A stretch of 33,136 bases of DNA, taken from assembly GCF_021538895.1 (NCBI RefSeq), contig NZ_JADDRL010000102.1, forward strand, positions 1-33,136, written 5' to 3'. Of this stretch, positions 24,363 through 32,492 are shown piece by piece (positions within the stretch are counted from its first letter, which is position 1; every line of letters starts with the position of its first letter). Below the pieces are notes generated by a model. It had not been told where the DNA came from. It worked only from the letters and a program-made list of their open reading frames with translations, and did no database searches. This DNA comes from Streptomyces olivochromogenes. Its GTDB lineage: Bacteria; Actinomycetota; Actinomycetes; Streptomycetales; Streptomycetaceae. The position numbers and the translations under genes were made by a program.

Positions 24363-25859
24363 ATGCAGACAGGGATGCACCTCGAACGGGAGCGCTGTGT
24401 ACGTGCCGTGCAGTCCAAGGACGCGCGGTTCGACGGATGGTTCTTCACGGCCGTCCTGACGACTCGCATCTACTGCCGGCCCAGCTGCCCCGTCGTACCC
24501 CCCAAGCCCGAGAACATGACGTTCTACCCGAGCGCGGCCGCCTGCCAGCAGGCCGGCTTCCGGGCCTGCAAGCGCTGCCGGCCCGACACCAGCCCCGGCT
24601 CCCCGGAGTGGAACCAGCGCGCCGACCTGGTGGCCCGTGCGATGCGGTTGATCGCCGACGGCGTGGTCGACCGCGAGGGCGTGCCCGGACTCGCCGCCCG
24701 CCTCGGCTACAGCACCCGCCAGGTCGAACGCCAGCTGCTCGCCGAGCTCGGCGCCGGCCCCCTCGCGCTCGCCCGCGCCCAGCGCGCCCAGACCGCCCGG
24801 CTCCTCGTCGAGACGACCCCGCTGCCGATGGCCGAGATCGCCTTCGCGGCCGGCTTCTCCTCGATCCGCACCTTCAACGACACCGTGCGCGAGGTCTTCG
24901 CCCTCTCCCCGAGCGAACTGCGCAGCCGGGTCCCGCGGCGGTCCGCCCCGAGCACCACCCCGAGCACCACCCCGGGGACGCTGTCCCTGCGCCTCCCCTT
25001 CCGCGCCCCGCTCAACCCCGACAACCTCTTCGGGCACCTGGCGGCGACCGCCGTACCGGGGGTGGAGGAGTGGCGGGACGGCGCCTACCGGCGGACGCTG
25101 CGCCTGCCGTACGGCCACGGCATCGTGGCCCTGACCCCCCGGCCCGACCACATCGCCTGCCGTCTCACCCTCAGCGACCTGCGCGACCTCACCGTCGCCA
25201 TCAGCCGCTGCCGTCGCCTGCTCGACCTCGACGCCGACCCGGTCGCCGTCGACGACCAGCTGCGCACGGACCCGCTCCTCGCGCCGCTGGTCGACAAGGC
25301 GCCGGGCCGGCGTGTGCCGCGTACCGTCGACGAGGCCGAGTTCGCGGTGCGCGCGGTGCTCGGCCAGCAGGTCTCCACGGCCGCCGCCCGTACCCACGCC
25401 GCCCGCCTGGTCACCGCGCACGGCAAGCAGGTGGACGATCCGGAGGGCGGTCTGACCCACCTCTTCCCGGCACCGGAGGCGCTCGCCGGCCTCGACCCGG
25501 AGCGGCTGGCGATGCCGCGCACCCGCCGGGCCACGTTCACCACACTGGTCGGTCGGCTGGCCGACGGCACCCTTCACCTGGGCGTGGAGAGCGACTGGGC
25601 ACAGTCCCGCGCCCAGCTGCTGTCGCTGCCCGGCTTCGGTCCCTGGACGGTGGACGTCATCGCCATGCGCGCGCTCGGCGACCCCGACGCGTTCCTCGCC
25701 ACCGACCTCGGCATCCGTCGGGCCGCCCAGGAGCTGGGCCTGCCCTCGACCCCGGCCGCGCTCACCGCCCGCGCGGCTGCCTGGCAGCCCTGGCGGGCGT
25801 ACGCGGTCCAGTACCTCTGGGCGACCGACAGCCACCCGATCAACTTCCTGCCCGTGTAA
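24363..25859 (+). CDS. Ada-AlkA fusion: methyl-phosphotriester sensor/AraC regulator with 3-methyladenine DNA glycosylase
   Basis: 498 aa. The N-terminal Ada zinc domain has Cys38, Cys42, Cys69 and Cys72 (YCRPSC, CKRC); Cys38 is the expected methyl acceptor. The AraC-type HTH spans about 85-190. A STTPSTTP linker joins the AlkA glycosylase (205-498) with helix-hairpin-helix LPGFGPWTVDVIAM and catalytic Asp448 (LATDLG). It should sense methylated DNA backbone, activate repair genes and excise alkylated purines. The Ada methyltransferase domain is missing; it is supplied by the separate gene 16 bp downstream. I chose ATG 24363; ATG 24375 is a plausible alternative because homologues often start close to the ERCVRAVQSKD segment. 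No ribosome binding site is decisive. The gene lies 65 bp after the pseudokinase stop, with no hairpin seen in between. Confidence 0.92.
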   Translation: MQTGMHLERERCVRAVQSKDARFDGWFFTAVLTTRIYCRPSCPVVPPKPENMTFYPSAAACQQAGFRACKRCRPDTSPGSPEWNQRADLVARAMRLIADGVVDREGVPGLAARLGYSTRQVERQLLAELGAGPLALARAQRAQTARLLVETTPLPMAEIAFAAGFSSIRTFNDTVREVFALSPSELRSRVPRRSAPSTTPSTTPGTLSLRLPFRAPLNPDNLFGHLAATAVPGVEEWRDGAYRRTLRLPYGHGIVALTPRPDHIACRLTLSDLRDLTVAISRCRRLLDLDADPVAVDDQLRTDPLLAPLVDKAPGRRVPRTVDEAEFAVRAVLGQQVSTAAARTHAARLVTAHGKQVDDPEGGLTHLFPAPEALAGLDPERLAMPRTRRATFTTLVGRLADGTLHLGVESDWAQSRAQLLSLPGFGPWTVDVIAMRALGDPDAFLATDLGIRRAAQELGLPSTPAALTARAAAWQPWRAYAVQYLWATDSHPINFLPV

Positions 25860-25875
25860 GGACGTAGGACACCCG

Positions 25876-26367
25876 ATGAGCCCGACGAAACAGCACACCG
25901 TCACCGACAGTCCGTACGGCCCCCTGACCCTCGTCGCCGACGACGGCGTCCTGTGCCGCCTCTACATGACCGACCAGCGCCACCGCCCGCCCGAGGAGAC
26001 CTTCGGCGAGCGCGACGACACCCCGTTCGCCGCGGCCGAGGAGCAGCTGGCGGCCTATTTCGCGGGCGAGTTGACGGAGTTCGGCCTCGAACTGCGCCTG
26101 GACGGCACGCCGTTCCAGCGCCGCGTCTGGGAGGGGCTGACGAAGATCCCGTACGGTGAGACCCGGACCTACGGCGAACTCGCCGAGTCCCTGGGCAATC
26201 CCAACGCTTCCCGCGCCGTCGGCCTCGCCAACGGCCGCAACCCGGTCGGCATCATCGTGCCCTGCCACCGGGTCATCGGCTCCACGGGCAGCCTCATCGG
26301 CTACGGCGGCGGCCTGGACCGCAAGCGCCGCCTGCTGGACTTCGAGCGGGGTACGGCACTGTTCTAG
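25876..26367 (+). CDS. ogt: Methylated-DNA-[protein]-cysteine S-methyltransferase
   Basis: A 163-aa suicide repair protein that takes the methyl group from O6-methylguanine. The active-site motif IIVPCHRVIGSTG places the acceptor at Cys130. The helix-turn-helix region has FQRRVWEGLTKIPYGETRTY, and the Asn hinge is in GLANGRNP. Length is normal for Ogt. The start ATG 25876 lies 16 bp after the Ada-AlkA stop, so the pair forms an adaptive-response unit in which Ada-AlkA sensing may induce both. It ends 13 bp from the convergent sirtuin gene; only a 5-bp AGCCC/GGGCT hairpin lies there. Confidence 0.96.
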   Translation: MSPTKQHTVTDSPYGPLTLVADDGVLCRLYMTDQRHRPPEETFGERDDTPFAAAEEQLAAYFAGELTEFGLELRLDGTPFQRRVWEGLTKIPYGETRTYGELAESLGNPNASRAVGLANGRNPVGIIVPCHRVIGSTGSLIGYGGGLDRKRRLLDFERGTALF

Positions 26368-26380
26368 CCCCTGCCGGGCT

Positions 26381-27118
26381 CTATGCGGCGTACTCCGCGG
26401 ACAGTTGGGACAGCAGCGCCGGCAGCGCCGTGCCGATCGGCTCGCGCACGACCTCCTGGGCGCGGTCGTCGTACGGCGTCGGCTCGGCGTTGACGATGAT
26501 CAGCCGGGCGCCGTGGTCGGCGGCGACACCGGCGAGGCCGGCGGCGGGCTGGACCTGGAGGCTGCTGCCGACGGCGATGAACACCGTGCAGGCCTTGGTG
26601 ATCGCGAGGGCCTCACCGAGGACCACGGGATCGAGCCGCTGGCCGAACATGACGGTGGCCGACTTGAGGATCCCGCCGCACTCCAGGCACGAGGGGTCCT
26701 CCTCCCCGGCCTCGACCCGCGCGAGCGCGTCCTCCATGGGCCCCCGGGCATGGCACTGGGTGCACACGAACTGCCGTGCGGTGCCGTGCAGTTCCAGCAC
26801 CTTGCGGGCCGACAGACCGGCGAGCTGGTGCAGCCCGTCCACGTTCTGGGTGATCACCCGGACCGGGATCCCGGACTTCTCCAGCTCGGCGACGGCCCGG
26901 TGCGCGGCGTTCGGCTCGGCCTTCAGCGTCCGGTTCCTGCGCCGCATCTGCCACGACCGCCGCCGGATCTCCGGATCGCCCATGTAGTACTCGTACGTCA
27001 CGAGCTTCTCGGCCTCGGGATCCTTCCGCCACAGCCCGTTGGGACCGCGGTAGTCAGGGATGCCGGAATCGGTGGAGATCCCTGCGCCACTGAGGATGGC
27101 GACGAGTGGCCTGTTCAT
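26381..27118 (-). CDS. SIR2-family NAD-dependent protein deacylase
   Basis: A 245-aa sirtuin. It has the NAD-binding GAGISTDSGIPDYRG (11-25), TQNVDGLH (90-97) with catalytic His111 (LELHGTA), a structural zinc site Cys119-x2-Cys122/Cys144-x2-Cys147, VGSSLQVQPA and IIVNAEPT. It should remove acyl groups from protein lysines, giving nicotinamide and O-acyl-ADP-ribose in the cytoplasm. The Tyr/Arg pair typical of desuccinylating SIRT5/CobB enzymes is not evident at the expected place, so simple deacetylation is more likely. The start ATG is at 27118; longer in-frame extension upstream is not sirtuin sequence. It is transcribed in the same direction as the glycosyltransferase gene, 104 bp downstream of it, with a 16-bp tandem repeat in the gap. 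Confidence 0.94.
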   Translation of the reverse strand: MNRPLVAILSGAGISTDSGIPDYRGPNGLWRKDPEAEKLVTYEYYMGDPEIRRRSWQMRRRNRTLKAEPNAAHRAVAELEKSGIPVRVITQNVDGLHQLAGLSARKVLELHGTARQFVCTQCHARGPMEDALARVEAGEEDPSCLECGGILKSATVMFGQRLDPVVLGEALAITKACTVFIAVGSSLQVQPAAGLAGVAADHGARLIIVNAEPTPYDDRAQEVVREPIGTALPALLSQLSAEYAA

Positions 27119-27146
27119 AGGCCCGAGAGTAGGACGTGTGCCTGCT

Positions 27147-27178
27147 CGGAGCGAGCGGATATCGGAGCGAGCGGATAC
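27147..27178. repeat. 16-bp tandem direct repeat before the sirtuin gene
   Basis: CGGAGCGAGCGGATAT (27147-27162) is followed at once by CGGAGCGAGCGGATAC (27163-27178), with one difference. It lies 29-60 bp upstream of the sirtuin start, where a regulator or duplicated promoter segment could be. Confidence 0.75.
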
Positions 27179-27222
27179 CGGGGCGTGCCCCTCACCTGAC
27201 GGCTCCGCCGGACGGCCGCGGT

Positions 27223-28728
27223 TCATGTGTCGTTGCGTCGGTACACCGTCACCCTGCGGCCCCGGACCTGCTCGTCCGCCACCGGCGTGAAGTACTCCTT
27301 CAGTACCCAGGTCTTCATCTGGTCCCGCTTCGCCGACACCGGTCTCGCGACCTTCCCTGCGTCCGTCACCAGGAGGATCCGCCGCTGGGCCAGCATCGCG
27401 GCGCGGATCCGGGCCGGGCCGGCCTCCACGCCCTTCAGGGTTCCGGACTTCCGCGGGCTCTCGGCCAGCGCGATGTCCCCCAGGCCGGCGAAGGCGTGCG
27501 GGGAGACCGACTTGGTGTCGCGGCGCGCCGCCGGTACGAAGAGGACCGCGTCTCCGGGCTCCTTGAGCCGCCGTACGTCCGCCGCCACGGCCAGCACGTC
27601 GTCCACCCGGCTCGCCGCGGAGCGCTTGGCCAGCGACTGGGGCAGCAGTGCCGTCATCGCCACGGCGACGGTCAGGGGGAGGATCCACGGGGCCGCCCTC
27701 GGGAAGCGCGGCGCGGCCGCCCGTATCGCCGTGCCCAGTGCCGTACCGATCAGCAGCGCCAGACCCAGCAGACTGAACAGGACGTACCGGTCCAGGAACA
27801 GTGGCTGGACCAGGGAGAGGCCGATCAGGATGAGCTGAGGCACCACGAGCAGGGGCAGCCCCACCGACGTCACCGACAGCCGGCCCTTCCGCGACCGGTC
27901 CAGCAGGGCTCCGAGAGCGCCGATCGCCAGCAGAATCGCCGGGCCGATCAGCATGTGCCAGGTCAGCGGCGGTATCCAGGAGATCTGGTCGGACTGGCTC
28001 CGGCTGAAGAGGATCAGTGGCAGCACACCCGCGACAGCTACCACCGAGGCCACCGCCCAGCGAATCCACACTCCGTACCGGGCCCGCGCCCAGACCAGGG
28101 TCACCCCGTGCGCCGGCAGGATCATCAGCGACAGCCAGTTCAGCAGCCCGCACAGCAGGACCGTGCCGCCGTAGGCCGCCCAACGTGCCTTTCTGTCACG
28201 GCCCTTGAGCACGGTCACCAGCAGCAGCGTCGAGATCGCGGCGCCGGCCGCGACCAGCGCGTACGAGCGGCCCTCCTGCAGATAGAACTGCACCGCCGGA
28301 AGCAGTCCGAGCGCCAGCCCTCCCCCCAGACCCGCCCACACCCCGGCCAGCCGGTGGCCGATGACGGTCACACAGGCCGCCGCCACCGCCATGGCCAGTA
28401 CGGAGGGCAGCCGCAGCGTCGTCACGCCGGGCCCGAAGCACTCGAACAGTCCGTGCATCAGCAGGTAGTAGAGCCCGTGTACGGCGTCAACGTGTCCCAC
28501 CATGTGCCAGATCTCGGCGGTGGGCCGCTGGGCCACCTGCCAGGTCGCCGCCTCGTCCCGCCACAGACTGTGCTGCCGGGGCAGTCCCCACAGGCCCAGA
28601 GCCACGGTCCACAGCGCGGAGATCGGCCACATGGGCAGGGGGCGGCGACCGATGGTTATGAGGGGATTCATGAAGGCGGTCAGGTCCTCGGCGTAGCGGT
28701 ACGAACTGAAATCGGCGTTCGTCGACAT
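27223..28728 (-). CDS. Polytopic membrane glycosyltransferase, GT39/ArnT-like (GT-C fold)
   Basis: About 501 aa from ATG 28728. The N-terminal half is a GT-C fold. An outside loop after the first helix has the acidic motif SLWRDEAATW (Asp-Glu, expected to bind the polyprenyl-phosphate sugar). DAVHGLYYLLMHGLF follows, then QFYLQEGRSYAL with the Glu-x-Arg-x-Tyr seen in mannosyl- and arabinosyltransferases. About ten hydrophobic segments are visible, and the C-terminal 130 residues are a soluble outer domain. Such proteins move sugars from lipid carriers to cell-wall glycans or proteins; the substrate is not deducible. The in-frame extension upstream to 28992 lies in AT-richer noncoding-like DNA and was left out. 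ATG 28668 (MNPLITIG) is a less likely alternative. Confidence 0.82.
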   Translation of the reverse strand: MSTNADFSSYRYAEDLTAFMNPLITIGRRPLPMWPISALWTVALGLWGLPRQHSLWRDEAATWQVAQRPTAEIWHMVGHVDAVHGLYYLLMHGLFECFGPGVTTLRLPSVLAMAVAAACVTVIGHRLAGVWAGLGGGLALGLLPAVQFYLQEGRSYALVAAGAAISTLLLVTVLKGRDRKARWAAYGGTVLLCGLLNWLSLMILPAHGVTLVWARARYGVWIRWAVASVVAVAGVLPLILFSRSQSDQISWIPPLTWHMLIGPAILLAIGALGALLDRSRKGRLSVTSVGLPLLVVPQLILIGLSLVQPLFLDRYVLFSLLGLALLIGTALGTAIRAAAPRFPRAAPWILPLTVAVAMTALLPQSLAKRSAASRVDDVLAVAADVRRLKEPGDAVLFVPAARRDTKSVSPHAFAGLGDIALAESPRKSGTLKGVEAGPARIRAAMLAQRRILLVTDAGKVARPVSAKRDQMKTWVLKEYFTPVADEQVRGRRVTVYRRNDT

Positions 28729-29074
28729 GGCCAAGACCCACCGGACCGGCTTTCGGGTCGCGCGGAAGTGCCGCGGAATAGCGCCATCTATCCTGCCCGA
28801 ATAGGCAGGGGGCACTGCATGCGCCGCCTCGGAACTCGCTGATAGTACATGCAGACGGAAAATGTCGCTACACCCTGGGCGTTGTGGCTGAAAAATGCTG
28901 TCAAGGATTGGCGATATCTGACGCAACCGCGAAAGGCCCTTTGGCATCCACCCGCGCGTTCCCTGGCCGAATTGTGCCGTGATCTGGGTCACTCGAATAT
29001 TCGGTTGCTCAGGATCAATGTCTCGATCAAGATCTATCCCTGTTCTGACCAGAACAGATGACTAGGAGTCAGTC
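28729..29074. other. Divergent intergenic region, AT-richer, regulatory
   Basis: 346 bp between the glycosyltransferase (minus) and the bacteriocin gene (plus), clearly lower in G+C than the surroundings. It holds TACTAT on the minus strand (28847-28842), a possible -10 for the glycosyltransferase; a 10-bp palindrome CGAATATTCG (28994-29003); and the 18-bp dyad at 29040-29057. A 70-codon open frame (28849-29061) lacks Streptomyces codon bias and is not called. Confidence 0.5.
29040..29057 (+). promoter_or_regulatory. Perfect 18-bp dyad upstream of the bacteriocin gene
   Basis: CTGTTCTG-AC-CAGAACAG has perfect 8-bp arms and a 2-bp centre. It ends 6 bp before the ribosome binding site AGGAG (29064-29068). 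The position suits a repressor operator near the transcription start or a leader element. The 2-nt centre is too tight for a good RNA hairpin, favouring protein binding. Confidence 0.6.
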
Positions 29075-29365
29075 TTGAGCATGCGAAACGGGGTAAAGGC
29101 TGCGCTGGCGGCCACCGCCATCATCGTGGCCGCGGCCACGCCGGCATTGGCCACCACTGTCGATGTCGGCGGTGGTAAGTGGAGCTACGACAAGGGCGCC
29201 CACACCGCGTGGTCGAACTACAAGCACCCGGACAACAAGCACGCGTCTTCGGTGAAGACGGGCGGCCACGTATTCGGCAGCGGCTGCACGGCCAAGGGCC
29301 AGTGGTCCCTGGCTTCGGCCGGGCTGAACGGCTCGGTGTCGTACTACTACGACCCGAACTGCTAA
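29075..29365 (+). CDS. Lactococcin-972-family bacteriocin precursor
   Basis: 96 aa from TTG 29075, chosen because AGGAG lies 6 bp upstream; ATG 29081 would leave 12 bp. The Sec signal peptide is GVKAALAATAIIVAAATPALA, with a cut expected after Ala26, leaving a 70-residue peptide. The mature part has the Lcn972 pattern: VDVGGGKWSYDKG, WSNYKHP, H-x-SSVKTG and a C-terminal AKGQWSLASAG/SVSYYY. Lcn972 binds lipid II and blocks septum formation in sensitive bacteria. Unlike Lcn972 itself, this peptide has two cysteines, Cys71 and the final residue Cys96, which could form a disulfide. It is followed by the family's usual membrane protein and ABC ATPase genes. Family call is firm; antibacterial activity is inferred. 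Confidence 0.93.
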   Translation: MSMRNGVKAALAATAIIVAAATPALATTVDVGGGKWSYDKGAHTAWSNYKHPDNKHASSVKTGGHVFGSGCTAKGQWSLASAGLNGSVSYYYDPNC

Positions 29366-29456
29366 GCCTCCGGTTCGAATCCCGACAAGCCTAGGCAGCC
29401 GCCGCGAGTGACGCCGCTCGCGACTGCTCGGCTGGGCCTTCCGGATGGGCTTATGG

Positions 29457-29493
29457 GCTGTGGAGGCGAGTCTCTCTCGTCTCCACAGCTTTT
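29457..29493 (+). terminator. Rho-independent terminator after the bacteriocin gene
   Basis: GCTGTGGAGGCGAG (29457-29470) pairs with CTCGTCTCCACAGC (29476-29489) over 14 bp with one G-U pair and a 5-nt loop, followed by TTTT (29490-29493). A smaller imperfect stem (CGCGAG/CTCGCG) precedes it. It lies between the bacteriocin gene and its transporter genes. Confidence 0.85.
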
Positions 29494-29555
29494 CTCTCGG
29501 ACCCCGAATTCGCGGACGCGCGCTCCCGAGCGAGCGCCCTCAACCTAGGTATCCC

Positions 29556-31658
29556 ATGCTGCATCGAGGTATACGTTTCGTCCACGCCGCCGTCCTGGCC
29601 TTCTCCGCAGTGCTGGCCTTTCTGTTCCTGCGGGGCCTGGACGAGGGCGGGGTCCTCGGGAACTCGGCTCTGATCGACGTGGTGGATTCGGACGATTCCG
29701 TCAGCAGTGCTCAGATCGTCCGGGACATCACGTCGTTCTCCGTCGAGCACTCGGTCGGGGTGGCTCGCGAGGTGCCCGATCTGAAGAACTCCGACGGGGT
29801 TCGGCATCTGTATCTGGCTCCGGGCGGGCCCCATTCCATGACGGCGGAATGGCTGGACAAGGGATACCCGGAGTTCAGCAGGAACTATGAAACGCGCGTG
29901 CATCCGATCTCCGAGATCGGACAACAGGACCCGCGCGGTTCCTACTACGTGTTCGGGTCACCCTCGGCGGCCGATGCCCTGCGGGCCGAGTTCGACGACC
30001 TCGGCATGACCGTGGCCGTCACCCACCCCTTGTCGCACCAGGAACTGGTCGATCAGTACTCGGACGATCCCCTGTACTGGGCCCTCTGCGTGGTCGCCCT
30101 CGCCGTTCTGACGATGACCGGCGCGAGCGTGCTGCTCAACGCGAAGGCGTACGGAGTCCTTCGGCTGCAGGGCATGTCCTTCGCCGGCATCCTGCTTCGC
30201 GATCTGCGGCAGCTGGCGGTGTTCTGGTCGGCGGCGGTCGCCACCGTCACGGTTGCGGCGCTCGCCTTCCTTGGCTTCTACAACGGTCTCGCCTGGGTGG
30301 GGCTGTACGCCTCGCTGGCCGCGGGCATCGCCGTCCTGCTCGGCGCCCTGGCGCTGGCCACGCACGCGGCCGCCCTGGCCCTGACGTACAAGGTCGACGT
30401 ACTGGGCGCCCTCAAGGGCGAACTGCCTTCGCGAGCGGCGTCCATCAGCGTCTACCTCGTCCGTATCCCCGCGCTGCTGCTCGCTCTCGGCATCGCCACG
30501 GATGTCACCCTCGCGAGCCGGGATGTACTGACACGCCAGGAGAACCGGGACATCTACAGCACCGTGGGCGACGCGGTCTCGATCCGTCTCAACGGCGCTT
30601 TCGCCATGCACATGGACCAGTTGAACGACCATGTCGGTCCGTGGCTGCGCCAGGCTGACAGGCGGGGCGAGGTGATTGTCGCCGGGCGCAGGGACCTCCA
30701 GGTCTCCGCCCCGAACGCGCGGCTGCCGGCCGGCGAGATTCTCATCGTCAACGACACGTATCTCAGTAAGCAGGCGGTGCTCGACCCATCGGGACGGCGT
30801 TATACCTCCGAGGCGCGGAGCGGAAAAGCGCCGGACTCGCGCCCGCTCCAGGTCATCGTTCCCGATTCCCTTTCCTCGCGCACGCCGACCATCACCAAGG
30901 CGGTCTCCAGGATCATTGATCCTGATCTCAGCCGGCACATCCCGATCGAAGCGCGCAACAGCAGGACCGGACAGCGCCTTTTCGGCTACAACACCGGCAC
31001 CTACGCCTACAACTCGGCGCACAGCGCGGACGAGGACAGGTCCCTGGTGCGCGATCCGGTTCTTGTCGTCGTGCCCAATGGTTCACATTTCCTCACGAAC
31101 GACGCTTACACCTCATTCGCCTCTCAGGATGGAGTGGTTTTCCCCGACCCTGATAACGTATTCAATGCTATCAAGTCGAAACAGGTCTATAACTACGTCA
31201 ATTCTGTGAGTCCAGTCGGGCAGAAAACCGCTCTGGACCTCCGGAACTCGGTCAACAAACTTCGTCTACAGATTTTCAACCTTGTCGTTGCCGTGATAGT
31301 ACTCCTCATTGCCGGGGTCGGAGTCTGTCTTATCTACTCGCGAAAGAACGCGCAGAGTATATTCGCACGACACATCGGTGGCTGGAGATATGTCGCCAAC
31401 CATCGTTTTATTCTCGCCGTGGAAGTGGCCATCGCTGCCGTCTTCGCTACGCGGGTTCCTCTTCAGGCGTGGCAGCGGAATCAAGAACTGGAGAAGTTCG
31501 CGGCGGCCGGTGCGCCTGCCCCCTTCCAGGCGGCTCATGTCACTGCGCTGGATCTCACCGTCATCACCGGTCTTGTTGTCTTCGAGCTGGGCGCCGTGTT
31601 TGTCGCCCTCGCATTTTTCCATCGTCGCATCGTCAAGGAAGGGGCGACGAAGGCGTGA
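29556..31658 (+). CDS. Bacteriocin-associated integral membrane protein (DUF1430, lactococcin-972 group)
   Basis: 700 aa from ATG 29556, a normal length for the family. A first membrane helix (residues 8-26) is followed by an outer region. Four helices lie at about 170-315, a long extracellular domain at 315-560, and three further helices near 570-593, 615-630 and 662-690. This is the FtsX/MacB-like permease plan found with Lcn972-type bacteriocins, where it works with the ABC ATPase in export or producer self-protection. The start lies 62 bp after the terminator and has only a weak ribosome binding site (AGG, 29547-29549); in-frame codons back to 29445 run through the terminator and are unlikely. 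The 3' third is strikingly AT-rich for this chromosome (43% G+C at 31141-31200), suggesting horizontal transfer. Confidence 0.85.
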   Translation: MLHRGIRFVHAAVLAFSAVLAFLFLRGLDEGGVLGNSALIDVVDSDDSVSSAQIVRDITSFSVEHSVGVAREVPDLKNSDGVRHLYLAPGGPHSMTAEWLDKGYPEFSRNYETRVHPISEIGQQDPRGSYYVFGSPSAADALRAEFDDLGMTVAVTHPLSHQELVDQYSDDPLYWALCVVALAVLTMTGASVLLNAKAYGVLRLQGMSFAGILLRDLRQLAVFWSAAVATVTVAALAFLGFYNGLAWVGLYASLAAGIAVLLGALALATHAAALALTYKVDVLGALKGELPSRAASISVYLVRIPALLLALGIATDVTLASRDVLTRQENRDIYSTVGDAVSIRLNGAFAMHMDQLNDHVGPWLRQADRRGEVIVAGRRDLQVSAPNARLPAGEILIVNDTYLSKQAVLDPSGRRYTSEARSGKAPDSRPLQVIVPDSLSSRTPTITKAVSRIIDPDLSRHIPIEARNSRTGQRLFGYNTGTYAYNSAHSADEDRSLVRDPVLVVVPNGSHFLTNDAYTSFASQDGVVFPDPDNVFNAIKSKQVYNYVNSVSPVGQKTALDLRNSVNKLRLQIFNLVVAVIVLLIAGVGVCLIYSRKNAQSIFARHIGGWRYVANHRFILAVEVAIAAVFATRVPLQAWQRNQELEKFAAAGAPAPFQAAHVTALDLTVITGLVVFELGAVFVALAFFHRRIVKEGATKA

Positions 31659-31701
31659 GCCCCGCCGGTACGAAAGCCTTTCCACCGAGCCGGAGTATGT
31701 T

Positions 31702-32379
31702 GTGATCGATATCGAGAATCTTTCGAAGGTCTTCGGCGCCCGGACCCTGTGGCGCAATGTCAATCTCACCATCAATCGCGGTGAGATGCTCGCCCTTGTG
31801 GGACCGAGTGGATCCGGCAAGTCGACCCTCCTCAACTGTCTTGGGCTGCTCGACAGGCCGAGTACCGGGATCATTCGGTACGAGGACAAGGACATCACCC
31901 GATTCGGTCGAAGCGATGTCCGTCGGTTCCGCCGCGACACCCTCGGCTACCTGTTCCAGCACTATGCGCTGATCGAGAACGCGACGGTCGTGGAGAACCT
32001 GGACGTGGTCGTCAAGCCACGGCGGTCGGCGCTGAGCGAGGGCAAGAGCCCGGACAAGTGTCGTGCGGCCGTCGCCGAAGCCCTTGACCGTGTCGGTCTG
32101 GCAGGGCGGGAAAAGGAGATGATCCACCATCTCAGCGGTGGGGAACAGCAGCGCGTGGCGCTGGCCCGTCTCATGGTCCAGCGGCCGGCCCTGGTCCTCG
32201 CGGACGAGCCGACCGGCGCGCTCGACGATGCCAACAGCGCTGTTGTCGTCGACATCCTGCGGGAGATGAGGGACGCCGGATGCGCCGTGGTCATCGCCAC
32301 CCACGATGCCGGTGTCCGGGATCGGTGTGACGCCGTGTTCGCCGTGCACGAGTCATCCCTGGTCGGCTCCCGGGCATAG
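31702..32379 (+). CDS. ABC transporter ATP-binding protein, lactococcin-972 bacteriocin group
   Basis: A 225-aa ABC ATPase of the MacB/LolD type. Walker A is GPSGSGKST, the Q-loop is in LFQHYAL, the signature is HHLSGGEQQRVALAR, Walker B is LVLADEPTGALDD and the H-loop is ATHD. The small size and N-terminal IENLSKVFGARTLW fit the subgroup that partners the DUF1430 membrane protein. Start GTG 31702 has CGGAG 6 bp upstream; the frame is open further back but there overlaps the membrane-protein gene in another frame. It lies 43 bp after that gene. Together the two proteins should export the bacteriocin-related signal or give immunity; since the peptide has its own Sec signal, an immunity role is plausible. 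Confidence 0.93.
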   Translation: MIDIENLSKVFGARTLWRNVNLTINRGEMLALVGPSGSGKSTLLNCLGLLDRPSTGIIRYEDKDITRFGRSDVRRFRRDTLGYLFQHYALIENATVVENLDVVVKPRRSALSEGKSPDKCRAAVAEALDRVGLAGREKEMIHHLSGGEQQRVALARLMVQRPALVLADEPTGALDDANSAVVVDILREMRDAGCAVVIATHDAGVRDRCDAVFAVHESSLVGSRA

Positions 32380-32492
32380 GCCGGTCGCTGCAACTCGGGT
32401 TCTCCGGTGAGGCCGCCTCTCCACCTCCTCCTCGTGTCTGCTCCGTCGAGTCAGCCGGCTCCAGAGACGTAACCGGGCTTCGGGCGCGAATG

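Noticed and set aside
28849..29061. 70-codon open frame before the bacteriocin gene, with a phrase (DLGHSNIRLL) vaguely like the tyrosine-recombinase LGHSSI box
   Set aside because: No ribosome binding site, no Streptomyces third-position bias, and it runs over the regulatory dyad; one short resemblance is not enough for an integrase remnant.
29369..29385. tRNA T-arm-like sequence (TCCGG-TTCGAAT-CCCGA) just after the bacteriocin gene, a possible integration scar
   Set aside because: Four of five stem pairs form, but no acceptor, D or anticodon arm and no second copy (att repeat) was seen in the window; may be chance.
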